The notes below the pieces were generated by a model. It was not told the DNA's origin. It ran no database searches and saw nothing but the letters and a program-made list of their open reading frames with translations. Below, piece after piece: positions 33,257 through 45,122 of a stretch of 64,000 nucleotides of DNA (position 1 is the stretch's first letter; every line of letters begins with the position of its first letter). Source of the stretch: Lunularia cruciata (Eukaryota > Streptophyta > Marchantiopsida > Lunulariales > Lunulariaceae); NCBI GenBank assembly GCA_948567375.1, contig OX419758.1, positions 10,979,001-11,043,000 of the forward strand, read 5' to 3'. The translations under genes were made by a program, and so were the position numbers.

Positions 33257-36200
33257 CTATCGCAGAAGACTCCCGCGTTCCACACGTTGCATTCTGTGTA
33301 TCTCTTCCAAATCACAGATGAAACTGCAAAAGGAGACATGAAGCACTTTAGCACGAGGAGGAATTCATGCCAGCGCCTAAACCAAGATCCTAGTCTTCAC
33401 ACATGCACAGCTGATGGTTGATGACGTTCGTTCCACATGAATGCAATCATTCTATACGAAAGATTGAGTTTCAAACTCTTGATTTAATTACCTTGAAGAG
33501 TTATGAACTACTGAACCACCAAGAAGGACGCGAGTCCCATTTTGGGCGGCATTCTGCATTGCAACCAGACGGGCTTCTTCATATGTGGTTCCACCCACAA
33601 CGAAAATTATAACGTCTTGAGGCCTGTCAAACAATCAGGTGTGTCAAATGTGATGTTTGAACAGCTTAAAAGGAGAACTCGCTGCAAAAGGTCACCAGAG
33701 TTAGAAGGTGGATATCACCTACTATATTACGTGTACCAAATTGCGTGAAATTCAATATGCTTTAGAAGTCACTTGTGTAGAATGACAGCACCGCATGGAC
33801 TAAACGTAAAAAGGGAAATCAAGAATATGAAGGATTTACACCTGCCCTGTTGAAAATGATTCCCTACAAAAGGGTAATCAACGTCGCGTAGCCTGCCACG
33901 TACAATATTCTCGATAGTCTGCGCTATAAGTGGTTGATGTTGCGTGTAAACGTTCTCTACACCCTGCTCATTAGCGATAGCAGAAAGATGAGCGATTCAT
34001 ATCAGGGGCTAGGATGTGTTCATGGCTTCTGGGAGTTTGCTGCTTACATATACCAGTTAACAAGGAGCTGGTGTGAGAGAAAAATTGACGACATGATTGA
34101 CAACGAAATGAGAGACAAAAGTGATGTACAGCATGGTATTTATTGGTCCTCCCAAGCCAATCGGTTGGTAGGGTGACAGAACAAAGGTCGCCGCAGGTAC
34201 CAAGTAAATTGGAAACCACAAACTTTCGGGACTAGGAACAGCCGATTGTTGTAGTTGATTAACGAGGAAACAAAATCATAAATTTAGCAGCATGTAGGCA
34301 ACGAGTACAGACCTTGAGGCCCCGAGCCATATTCCGAGCCCGGTTGAAAAGGTCCCTGTTGCCATAGAGATCTCCAGTTCGTTTGTCCACACCACATTGT
34401 CGCAAAAGTGTCTGCACTAGCTGTAGCCGGATCACGAAGCAGTACAGTTGAATTAGTCCAAGATGAAAAAATATTTCATTCCTAATTCTAAGGGACCGAC
34501 CACGGCATAGGCTTTGAAAGGCTGTTTGCGACCATGGAGTCCAAGTAAGCCAGCTACGAGATCTCATGAAAAAGGCTATTCCAAAACTTGCTCCCGCACT
34601 CATTCGAAAGCTCTTCACTGAGACTAAACAAATCAAATGTCCTACACAGAGAATCCTTACCCCGGACTTCCATCTGTTAGATCTTGCTCCGAATCTGGAT
34701 ATCAGTTGCTCCACCGATTGAGGACTCTCTTTCTCATACCTCAGGGCATACAGCATAACCAGGCGTAACCGATCGATCTCTGTCACTCGATCATTATTTA
34801 AGTGCTGCACAACAGCCTTCATGCCCCAGTTTCCTCGCTGTTAGTTAGTCAACGTGATCCACGACAGCAGTTGAGAGAAAGATATTGGAAGGACAGTTGA
34901 ATGATGCACATCGGTACTCATGACATGGGTCCGAAGCAACAGTGCGGAACATTTGTGTACTTAGACTTTCTATGCATAAGCAAGCCTACACCGACTATCG
35001 CCACTCTTTGATTGCTTTGAGTCGAAAGATAATGTTATATTAACCTCATATTGAGCTGGCTGCCCTGCTGTGCAAGCTAATTCTTGCTCTGTTTGCGACA
35101 CGGACATCAACTGCCGTTCATCAACTATCCGGCTCATTTCAGTCATCAAGGTCACATGCTTCGAAACACCACCTTGCTGCTTGCGATACTCTGGATAGTT
35201 TTCAACAAACTTCACCATGTCCTCTGCACAAAAGAACATCATACTTCACTCTTCAACTAAAAGAGTAGAGACCAAAGAAACGGTGGGTATAGATGCCCGG
35301 GTATAAACTACATCTAAGGCTTTCAACGCCCAGACACTCTGCAGTTCAATCAGAGTCTCGACCGAGTGGACACTAGATATTACATTATATTTGACAAATA
35401 CTGCTCCCCATTCTTACACGAACTAATTTACGTGTGTATCAATATGTGACTACTTCTATTCTAGTCAAACAGGACATACAACATACCCAGAGACTGTATG
35501 TTTTGATTGCTCTTAGCCCTCGATTGAAATTCATCTACCATCCTCTTGATGTTAGCTCCAAGGTCACCAAAATTTTCGTACATGTTACTTTTGAAAAACG
35601 AGTCTTGCTCTGACGATAGGACCACCTCCTGAAGGTACAGCAAAGACATACCCAGAGTTTCTTTTCAGCTTATTGTTGCCGAAATTTCGTGAAGCTATCT
35701 TGTATGGAGAAAGAAATAACTTATTTTCGGAAAATCATGCAGTGCACTCACAATTCATGACCTTCGGAGCAAAGAGCATGAACCTAGATCCAAACATTCT
35801 TCTTTACGATTAACCTCGGAGGCCATGGCAAAAGGTCCCGCATAACCAAGTGGTCTCATATTATTGAACTAACACCACAATACCAATTGGCTCAGGCATC
35901 TCTTTGCGTCTTTTCTCAGTGGGTCACAAACCTGCAAATCTTTAGGAACTTTAGGTAAGTTCTTCAGATCCACTCGATTATCCTGAATCCCCAGTAGCTC
36001 GTGCACCATAGCCTGGAAAGAATTCCCAGAATTTGATTAGCTTTACATCTCAGATCATGAGTTCAACCAAACTCAATGTAAGATTTTCTTCCGTTTACTT
36101 TAACCTTGTGGATACTCCACCGAGGCTGCCATCAAATAGTTCCTACACATGTGTGTGCATAAAGATACAGTGAAACGACTGTCCCGCACAATGGTACCTG

Positions 36201-38112
36201 ATAAGTCCACTGATTCAGCAACGGGGTTACTGGATCGTCTCTTCTGTCAATGACCAGCAACAACGGAGCAACTTCTGACCGCCTGAAATCAAATAAAGCA
36301 TTCTCTTGTTCGTACATCAATTTCTACAGACCACAAAGAAACCAGTCAGGGTTTTGCTACAGAGCTGTAGTCTACAGGAGAGATATTTTGCCAAATGACG
36401 CAAGCTCGCATGCATCATTCTCGAAATATGTTATATGCAACTGGAGAACCATCCAAATGAAAACCCGACATTTCTCTATAAGAGAGCAGGATGGGATATA
36501 AATAACTAGAGACTTAGGTGAATGGTGGATATGACCTCGGTAGAAAAAAAGGTTATTGTTGCCTTCCCCTTCTACCGACAGAAACTTTCTAGTCTACTGG
36601 CCTCAGGGAAGTCAGTAGTAACCAATGGTACCCTAGAAGCTTACCGCTGCATCTTGAGCAACTCTTTTGGCAATTTCAGAGCTCCTCTGGAATCTAATGG
36701 CAGGTCGTCTCTTCATTGACAAAAATACGGCTGCTATTCCTTCTACGATGCGATCACAAGCCAGTTGAGTATTTTGAGGGTCCAAGACAGTTGGCAGCAT
36801 GCAAAGATAGTTGGAGGCCAAATTGAGAGTAAAGTGATATGGGTCAATTGCAAAGTAGTCCGCATAGAATTCCTGCCAAAACAGAAGAGCATTAGCACTG
36901 ATCATTTCTCACACAAACAGAGTCAATAGTCAAGAGTCAACGTAGTCAATACTCGTGTACTTATAAGTAAAACAGGAGAGTTTGCTCTCTGTCACTATTG
37001 TGGCTTCCTTCTGAATTCTGTAGAAGGTAGTCCGAAAGACTATGAGATACAACACGAACCAAATTTACCTGCACTTGCTGAACAACCTCATGTGCATCTG
37101 AATCTGCCAGAATCTGGATGTGAGAAGGTTTCAGGAAGTTGGAGAAAACTGCAAAGTAGACCAAAAACCTCGGGTTAGAACCTTAAGAACTCCTGCGAGT
37201 GTCACCACCAACCCAGGAAACTCTTTCTCAATTTTCCTGCGTCTGATACGTTCCAGAAACTCTGGCAACACGTGAGCAAGGTTCCAGGCAACATTCTCCA
37301 TCCAACAAGACTAATGACTCTCACAAAAGATTTCTTTCAGAGGATTACTGTCCTAGAAATCTCAACCAGTCTTCAGTCAACCAGCACTGATAGTTCAATA
37401 ACTACATTATTAACAATAAAATGTAAGTCCTACTAGAGGAACAATGCATCGGTCTGTTATTACTACCTGGACCCTCCTTTTTCTTTTGACTTGAGAAAAT
37501 ATAGTTTCGAATTCATCCCTACCCATGGAGAGAATGTCCACATACATAGATGGAACTCGCCAAATCGTGGGCTAGTCAAATGCCGTTTGAGATGGTTGAT
37601 ATTCTCCCCAGTAGGCCGCAGGAACGCCACTGCCTTGAGGTGCGTCATCACCTCTTTGGCTTGAGCGTCCACTTTCTCCACCAAAAAGACCTCTCTCTGC
37701 AGAAGGTCAGACTGGCTCAAAGCAACACTCATAATACCAACCTGCCGCGGAAAAACACCTTGTTAGCTGCTGGGAACAAAGCAAAGCAAAACTGCAGAAT
37801 GGCATACTCCTATGACACAATTCTGACTTAGGTCATCGCTGAAGGACAAATTGCGGTAGATCGGGTGCTTGAAACCATCAAATTAAAAAATAAAAATGAA
37901 GAAACCCATAGTAAGCATATCACAACAAACAATTCGACTCGTAAACTCCATTTTCCATCCAGATCTTCAAACTGAACAGATCGGAAGCACAGACAGAAAA
38001 AATCCTCGAAGAAATCTCGTACCGTGTGGCTGTCAAGCAGAAGCACTTTCATCCCATTGAGGTCGTGGAGCATTCGGTTGACATAATCCCGCACAGCTCC
38101 TACGAGCACCAT
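33257..38112 (-). CDS. VPS45: VPS45, Sec1/Munc18-family vesicle-fusion protein, 13 exons
   Basis: Thirteen exons with GT-AG borders join without a stop into 1707 bp (568 aa), almost exactly the length of plant VPS45. Exons, in gene order: 38112-38023, 37741-37546, 37148-37069, 36872-36645, 36323-36198, 36012-35932, 35628-35487, 35223-35045, 34816-34661, 34420-34313, 33963-33842, 33623-33492, 33323-33257. The start ([15 protein letters not shown]) matches the family. Conserved blocks include [89 protein letters not shown] and [10 protein letters not shown]. The C-terminus is more diverged. SM proteins bind syntaxins and promote SNARE assembly; plant VPS45 acts with SYP41/SYP42-type syntaxins at the trans-Golgi network. 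Introns are 168-397 bp. No damage is seen. The gene converges on the VIT-vWA gene. Confidence 0.95.
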
Positions 38113-39235
38113 TTTGCTCGATCGCAGTTCTCCACTCCGCTTTCTTCCGATTCCCCTGAGAGCCTGTTTGCATATCGATCGGCCCCTGTCAGAAGAACAG
38201 GACACTCGACGATCCGAAGACGGTCTCAATTATCACTCGGGAAGAAAGTCCGGCATTTTCCCGGACGTTTTTTAACGTATTTCCGGCCGTCAAAAAGTGG
38301 AGTCCCGCAAAAGTACGAACCTTCCCCCCCTTGGTGGGTGTTCGCTTTGCATGGCTCCTTAGAATTTGATAGATGAATAAATTTCACTTGAAGAAAAAAT
38401 TCTTAAGTAAATTGTACATTAATTAATTACACAGCAAATTCTCCATGAATTAACGTGGTTTTCAGAGCTCATAACATTACTTCTGCTTAAAGCCTTTTCT
38501 ATATTTGGCAATAAAATTTGCTATCTAAAGTGTATTATTCATTGTTTGTCATAGTTTTGTCTTGGTGAGCGCACAAGGTGTGTAACGGAATTGAAATCAT
38601 ATTTTAGTCGTTTTGTCTTATATTCCATTATTTGACTAAAACAATGGAACCATCTATGTTTGTTGTGATATATTCCGTAGTACTTTTTTCGCAAAACAAA
38701 TTCAAAGTTTGAGTTTCGTAGTATATCCTTAATATGAATTGAAGTCGTATTTTAGTTGTGAGACTGTCTTTAATAAAAGATAACTTAGCATACAATCTCC
38801 AAAGCATACTCCATAGTCGTATTAAGAAAAAAAATTTACTTTGCATTGTTTATGAAACAAAGTGGAATGAATATAAATGTATCAAGCATCGCTCTAAATG
38901 AATGAATAGCGGATTTAATGTACGTTCCCATTAATCACTAGAGCATCGACTCAGATAGAACATTCTTTTCTACATGAAAAACATGAAATAAATTTATTAA
39001 TTAGTTAATTAAACTATTACCCCTATGTGAAGTCGAATCCCTACTGCCTCCTTGAAAGAGAGTGGGTCCTAGGCCTCTAGACAATAATGGAAGATGAAAA
39101 GTAGTTCACACTTGGAGTATTATATTAATCACTAGTAGTTACCCAACAAAATACATTAAGTGAAGATGAGAATGAAAAATAGATTGTAGAATGCAAGAAA
39201 GGTGATGGCTTTCAAGATTCTAGATGCAAGTTATT
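38113..39235. other. VPS45 upstream region and AT-rich intergenic DNA
   Basis: The first ~250 bp should contain the VPS45 promoter and 5' UTR; no core element stands out. From about 38380 the DNA is AT-rich without a gene. It ends at the first base of coiled-coil copy 4. Confidence 0.6.
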
Positions 39236-39425
39236 TATGGTACCCACATTTTTTTGGTTTTGGTTAGTTTTGTACATTTGATGTGGAACTAAATCCATTT
39301 TAGGCAAAGAAGAGGGAGAAATCAAGTTTCTGGCAAACAAAAAGAAATATTACTTTGGGTAAAAACCTATTAGTCGTTGGGCCAGAACCAAAGCCAAAGT
39401 AAGAAGACTTTGCCTTGGAGTGATA
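39236..39425 (+). mobile_element. Coiled-coil giant element, copy 4, 5' end
   Basis: Starts TATGGTACCCACATTTTTTT, the family's TGTGGTACCC terminus with one change, and follows copy 3 (53119-53330) in outline. It is interrupted at 39426 by the fold-back gypsy and resumes at 49076. The coiled-coil ORF is missing. Confidence 0.75.
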
Positions 39426-40128
39426 TGTAACACCCATTTGTGCATGTGTGTGCCATTGTGATATTTAGCTTGGTATTACAAGTACTTGAGAGATATTATT
39501 TATATAGAGATAAAGGATGGTTCTACATTAGTTATGATTAGCTAAAGTTAGTCATAGCTAAGATAGAAGATAGAGGTGACCTTACTTTAGAGGAAGTGGA
39601 AAAGATGAGCACTACTATTTTGGATCCTAGTGTGTTGACTTGGTATTATTTCTAGGTGTTTGGCTTTGAGGAAAGAGTTAAGAACTCTTGGGCCCGCAAG
39701 TCTTTTTGCTTTGGATTCTTCTATAGTCCAACAATAGCCCATGTGAAGGAATCCTTGACTTAGTGGTCGAGTCAAGATAAGATCCATGCTTAGTGGAATA
39801 TGCCCATGTGGATGGATATTCCTTTATACTTTTTGACTTTACTTGACTTTTAGCCTAGTAACTTGAGTTACTCCAATAATTAGTAACTTTGGTGCGTAAC
39901 TATTTCACAAGTATATAAACAAGGGGTGAGGAAGTACTCATCTTCCTTTCATTTGCAATGTTCTCTCTCTCATTGAGTTCTCTAGTGAGCAATGTCTTGA
40001 GTCTTGGAGTGTTAGCCTTGGAGGAGTATGATGGAGTTGAGGTTCCTTGCCTTCTTAGTCCTTGGTGCGCTACCATAATAATCATCAGAGGTCCATCTTG
40101 AGTGAGAGACAAGCCAGCTCATATTTTT
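39426..40128 (+). repeat. 5' LTR, family 3 plus-strand element
   Basis: Starts TGTAACACCCATTTGTGCAT. A TATA box TATATAAAC lies at about 39912-39920. The end is set by a primer-site-like TTGGTTCTGTTGCCGAGA at about 40129, which resembles the TGGCGCCGTTGCCGGGGA primer site of several plant gypsy elements. Confidence 0.7.
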
Positions 40129-41835
40129 GGTTCTGTTGCCGAGACCTCTCTAGAAGGCAAGATAATGTTCCGCGTACAATTTTATATTAGACAGAAGGAG
40201 GCTTTGAGAGCTTACTTAGAGAGAACTTTAGGGGAGGAGAGGGTTGAACTTATGTTAGAGAATTTGGGCCCATTTGTATACCTTGTAGTTCATTATGATG
40301 TCGTTGAGGTGATTTTGTACATCTTGTACACTTGAGAGGATTTGGAGAGATTGTGTGAGGTGGGTTGCAAATTTTAGAGATTAAGGTGATTTTGGGCAAA
40401 ATCTCAAGTTTGAGATCTGGACTTGAAATTTCTACACATGATATTTTGGGTAATTTTTCAGTCAGCACACTTGAAATTATTGTGATAGCTACTATGTGCA
40501 CTGGGTTAAAATTTTTGAAAGTTGATAGGGTAAATTGCTCCCGCAATTGCATGCTCTCTAGAAAATTGTACAGAGTATGTCATTTCTTCAATTTTCAATA
40601 GATTATGCTAAACTTTCCAAGAAAATTTAGTGCATTGTATACTACCTGTTGACACAAAAATTAGACAAAGATCATTCTTGAGTAGAGAGTTATAAGTTTT
40701 TAAAGTGAGGGGGTGGTTTTTAGACCAATTCTGAAATATGTGTGCTAAATAAAAAGGTGCCTAAGCCAAATGGCTCAATGAAAAGATCTGAAAATTTGCA
40801 AGGAGGGACGCCTTGGAGTTTTGATCAAGTGTGAAACATTCAGAGAATATGACATACCAATTGCAAGATTTGATTGACGTTGTGAGAAAAGGTCAATTAT
40901 GGAGAGTTTAGATTTCATGCATGAGGAGTGTGAGAGCAACAAAAAGCATGTTTCAATGTTAGACAAAAAACATGTTAGACTCATCTTGGGAACATGGACG
41001 GTCACCAAGAGTGGAAATTGAGGCTATGCAAGGTCCTCCAAGGGTTTGAAGTGATTCTAGTGGTGGATTTGAGGAGAAGAGAGTTTAGAATAGAATTTGA
41101 AGAGAGTGTTTAGACGATCAAAAAACCTACACCACTTTGAAGAAAGAGCGAGTCTTAGTGTTTTTTATGTAGAGAGAAGGAACATAAGGTAAGTTCATGT
41201 CTATTGACTTTTGAGAGTAAGAGATTGAGAGAAAGGAGAGGCTTACTTGACTTGGGTTTGCATGTTTGACCTTTTTTATCAAGATTGGGAGGGAGAAGAT
41301 CTAGGACCAAGGAGTTGTGTGAGGTTTGTGGAGTGGAAGGACTTCCAAAAGGACATGAGTGTAGTGGAATAAAAGCACTTTTGGAGACTTTGGTGAAGGA
41401 TCTTGGAGAGAGTCTTAGGATAACTACATAAATACTACCTCTTCATCAGCTTGTTCTCAAGATCAATGATGGAGATAATCTTTCAACTTATGGATAAACT
41501 CTCCATGAGATTTTGATTAATATGCACTCTAGGATTTGATGTTGCTATAGAAATCTTAGAATAACCTGAACCTTTTGTGTTCCCTAGAGTGGATTATTCT
41601 CAGATAGTGTTAGTCATGTAAATACTCTATTAGTTATAGAGTGAGAGAAAAGAAAAGGAAAAAAAGAAAACAATTGAGAGAAGAGAAAGATAGTGAGGGG
41701 TTAAGATGGGGAAACTTCCGGTTTTCTTTAGCAAGGATGGAGAAGATGTGGAGGCCTTTGTGAGAGACTTCAAGAGAGCTTACATAGGAAACAATGAGAG
41801 GAGGAAGAATAAGTGGGCCTTATTATTACCAAATT
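40129..41835 (+). pseudogene. Leader, upstream ORF remnant and first codons of gag (family 3, plus element)
   Basis: Near 40165-40335 a short conserved frame begins MFRVQFYIRQKEALRAYLER. The region 40795-41450 matches the zinc-knuckle ORF of the minus element (47060-47700) but has many stops. gag starts at about 41706 (MGKLPVFFSKDGEDVEAFVR) and is cut off after some 40 codons at the fold-back junction. Confidence 0.6.
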
Positions 41836-41969
41836 AGCTATGACTAACTCTAGCTAATCATTACTAATGTAGAACCATCCTTTATCTCTATATAAATAAT
41901 ATCTCTCAAGTACTTGTAATACTAAGGTAAATATCACAATACCACATACATGCACAAATGGGTGTTATA
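41836..41969 (-). repeat. Truncated 3' LTR of the family 3 minus-strand element
   Basis: Only about 134 bp of the U3 start remain; read on the minus strand it begins TATAACACCCATTTGTGCAT. A polypurine-like AGTCCGGGGTAAA precedes it (41970-41982). Confidence 0.7.
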
Positions 41970-42369
41970 TTTACCCCGGACTAAGTTTTCACTTTGTCCT
42001 CAAAGTGAAAGTCTCTCTACCTTCTATGGTACATCTTCAACTCATCACGGTTAATCTTATCAAAGTGTCTTCCTCCCAACTCCTTGAGATCATAGGTGTA
42101 ACTGCCCTACACCTTCTCCACTATGAAAGGTCCAAAGTACTTAGGCAAAAACTTCTTTTGCACTCTCTTGTATCAAATAAAATCAAACAACATTATCCAA
42201 TCACCTTCTTTGAAAGGCTCCACCTTCTTCTTGCCTTGCCTCTTGTCATAGCTCTCCTTTTGTTTCCTTTGGGCTTGCTACACTTGAACCATAGCAACTA
42301 ATCTTGCCTCTTCCAACTCCATGAGTTGATCCTTCCTTGACTTCTCTGCATCACCTCCTTGTGCTTTCT

Positions 42370-44620
42370 TCAATCTCCTATGAATGCTTTGGAAGGTAGG
42401 AAGATCAAAGTAATAGGTAAGGTAGACTCAATACTATATACCAATTGAAATGGAGAATATCCGGTGGAAGTCTTCATGTTTGTCCTATACTCCCACAAAA
42501 TTGCATGAATCCTCTTGTCCCAATGATGTTTAGCCCCCTCCATTTCTGCATCTTTGGCCAACATCATGCACATGGTTCTCTCTGCCAAGCCATTGGAATT
42601 TGGCTTATATGATGTAGTTACTCTATGTGTGATAGAGAAATGTCATAGCATGGCTGTAGTAATGCTTCTTGTAAACTCTTCTCTTCTATCAAAAACCAAC
42701 TCCAAAGGGCATCCAAACCTAGTGATAATGCGTTCATAAAGAAATCTACCCACTTCATCTTCATTCTTGTCCCTCAATGGTCTAGCCTCAACCCACTTGG
42801 TAAGGTAATCAGTAACTACCACAATGTACCGATTGTTCCTTGGGTTTCTATTGAGAGGACCTATAAAATCAATTCCCCACTTCTCAAAAGTTCCTAGCAA
42901 TGGAATTGATCTAAGTGGTGGAGTGGATGTAGAATTTCTAGCAAAAGCTTGACAAACATGACAAGTTTTGCAATAATCAAGACAATCCTTGAAAATCCTT
43001 CTCCAATGGTAACCTGCATCTAGAATCTTGAAAGTAGTTACCTTTCCTACAAAGTGTCCTCCACATACTAAACCTTCCTGAAACTCCTTTATGAGTAGGA
43101 TAGACTCTTCCTTACCCACTGCTCTTCGAAGTAGACCATCTGCTCCTTGGTGAAAAAGAATATCATCCACCATTGTGTAAGGTCTAGATCTTGCTGTAAG
43201 GGCCTTCCCCTCCCTAGCATGCATCCCTTCTGGATAGTTACCTCTTGTCACAAAATCCACAATCTCCTTGTACTCCATTGGAACCTCTTGAGTGATTGAG
43301 ATTGTCGTGAGCTCCTCATCCGAGAAGGAATCATCCATTGGCTCATCTCCATCATGATCATAGGCTCTAGATAAAAAAATCAGCATTTGCATGTTTCTTT
43401 CTTGGCCTATCCTCAATGGTGTAGTCATACTCAGACAAGAGTATCATCCACCTTGCTATTCTCCCTTCAACATTAGGCTTGTTGAAGATGTACTTCAAAG
43501 CCTTGTGATCCGTGACAATGGTGGCTTTCCCTCCAATCAAGTAGTGTCTAAACTTCTTGAGACTAAAACTCATTGCCAACTCTTCTCTCTCTGTGACAGA
43601 GTAATTCTTCTTTGTTGAAACCATCTACCTACTAGCATAAGCTATTGGATGATCATGCCCATCTTGGTCTAATTGACTAAGAGTGCATCCTATAGCTACA
43701 TTAGAAGCATCAGTGTAGAGGATGAAAGGCTTACTCCAATCTGGTTTAGCAAGAATTGGAGCTACAACAAGGGATTGCTTGAGCTCCTCAAAAGCTTTGA
43801 GAGCCTTCTTGTCCTCTAAAATCACCATGTAATCTACACACTTCTTCATGTAGATGGTCAATGCATAAGCCTTGTTGGAAAATGAGAAGATGAACCTCTT
43901 GTAATATCCAACCATCCCCAAGAATTGGTGTAACTTTGTCAAGCTTGAAGGGAATGGAAGGTCTGAGATTTTCCTCACCTTCTCAGGATCAACTGCTATT
44001 CCATCCTTGGAGATGATGTGCCCTAAAAGTAGACCTTCTTCACATCCAAAAATTCACTTCTCTGGGTTGAGTGATGCATTTGCATCATCCAAGCATTGCA
44101 AGACCTTGATTAGGTGCTCAAAGTGCTCCTCCTTCCTCCCATAGCCACAAAAGTCATCAATGAAGTCTCTCACAAATTTCCCAATGAAAGGTTCAAATAC
44201 CTTGTTCATGAACCGTTGGAATGTGGTTGGAGCATTGCAAAGCCCAAAAGGAATGACCTTGAAAGCGTAAGTTCCCCAAGGTGTGGTGAATGTGGTGAGT
44301 TGTTGATGCTCAGGTGCAATCTTGATTTGGTTATATCCACTATAACCATCTCCAAAACTGTACCTCTCATGACTTGCAACCTCCTCCAAGATCTCATCAA
44401 TGAATGGCAATGGGTAGTAGTCCTTCTTGGTAACAACATTGAGCTTCTTGTAATCCACACATACCCGAAGCTTGCCATTCTTTTTCTTCACAATGACAAT
44501 TGGAGACACCCATTCTGAATTCTGTACCTCAAAGATAATCTAGCCTCCTTGAGCTTATCAATCTCCTCCTTCACAACCAAAGATATTGGTGGGCTAATGC
44601 AATGTTATTTTTGGCAGATT
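42370..44620 (-). pseudogene. pol: Pol: reverse transcriptase, RNase H, integrase (family 3, minus element)
   Basis: Right to left, RT has SPIVIVKKKNGKLRVCVDYK (44450-44510), a block FGDGYSGYNQIKIAPEHQQL and VIPFGLCNAPTTFQRFMNKV, and the catalytic box as FIDDF (about 44150) in place of YIDDF. RNase H follows with LYTDASNVAIG (about 43685-43720), SVTEREELAM and VTDHKALKYIF. Integrase has the HHCC pattern ending CKTCHVCQ (about 42940-42970), GIDFIGPL (first Asp), VFDRREEF where family members have SDRGTEF (second Asp), and NGLAERTM (Glu). Stops at about 42641, 43365, 43623, 43980 and 44052 break the frame. This is a normal gypsy pol, without DNMT or PHD finger. Confidence 0.85.
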
Positions 44621-45122
44621 GGTCTTGCATGTGACTCCACCTCTATCTTGTGCTCCTCCAAGGTGACTTCCTTCAAATCCTTGTAATTGAAAGCAAAAAC
44701 ATAGATGAACTTGCGGAAAATCTACTCAAATCTCACCTTCTCCTCCTTGGTAACATTTGGGCCATACTTTAGGGTAGCTAACCTTCTCTCTACCTCCTCA
44801 AGTGTCAATGGTGATTTATGTGGGTCCTTCAAAACCTCTGCTTAGGTGCAAAATCCATAGCATACAAAGGATACACATCTGAATCAGATTCATATTCATC
44901 CTCCTTTGTGGAAGTCTCCTCTTCCATGCTTGTGTCCACACCTGAAGCTCCTTCTTCAGAATCTGATTCCCAATAATCAAAAGATGGTGTATCTGAATGT
45001 CAAGTGTTGGTGGTGTTAGTCATAGGAACTGTGACTCTATGGTTTGATAGCCCAATCCTCAAGTACCCTTTGTGCCATCGATCAGTTGTGCGTGTTGTTC
45101 TCAACCATGGCTTCCCAAGAAG

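Noticed and set aside
33934-34219. Frames of about 80 codons within VPS45
   Set aside because: They overlap exon 11 and intron 10 of VPS45 and have no homology of their own.
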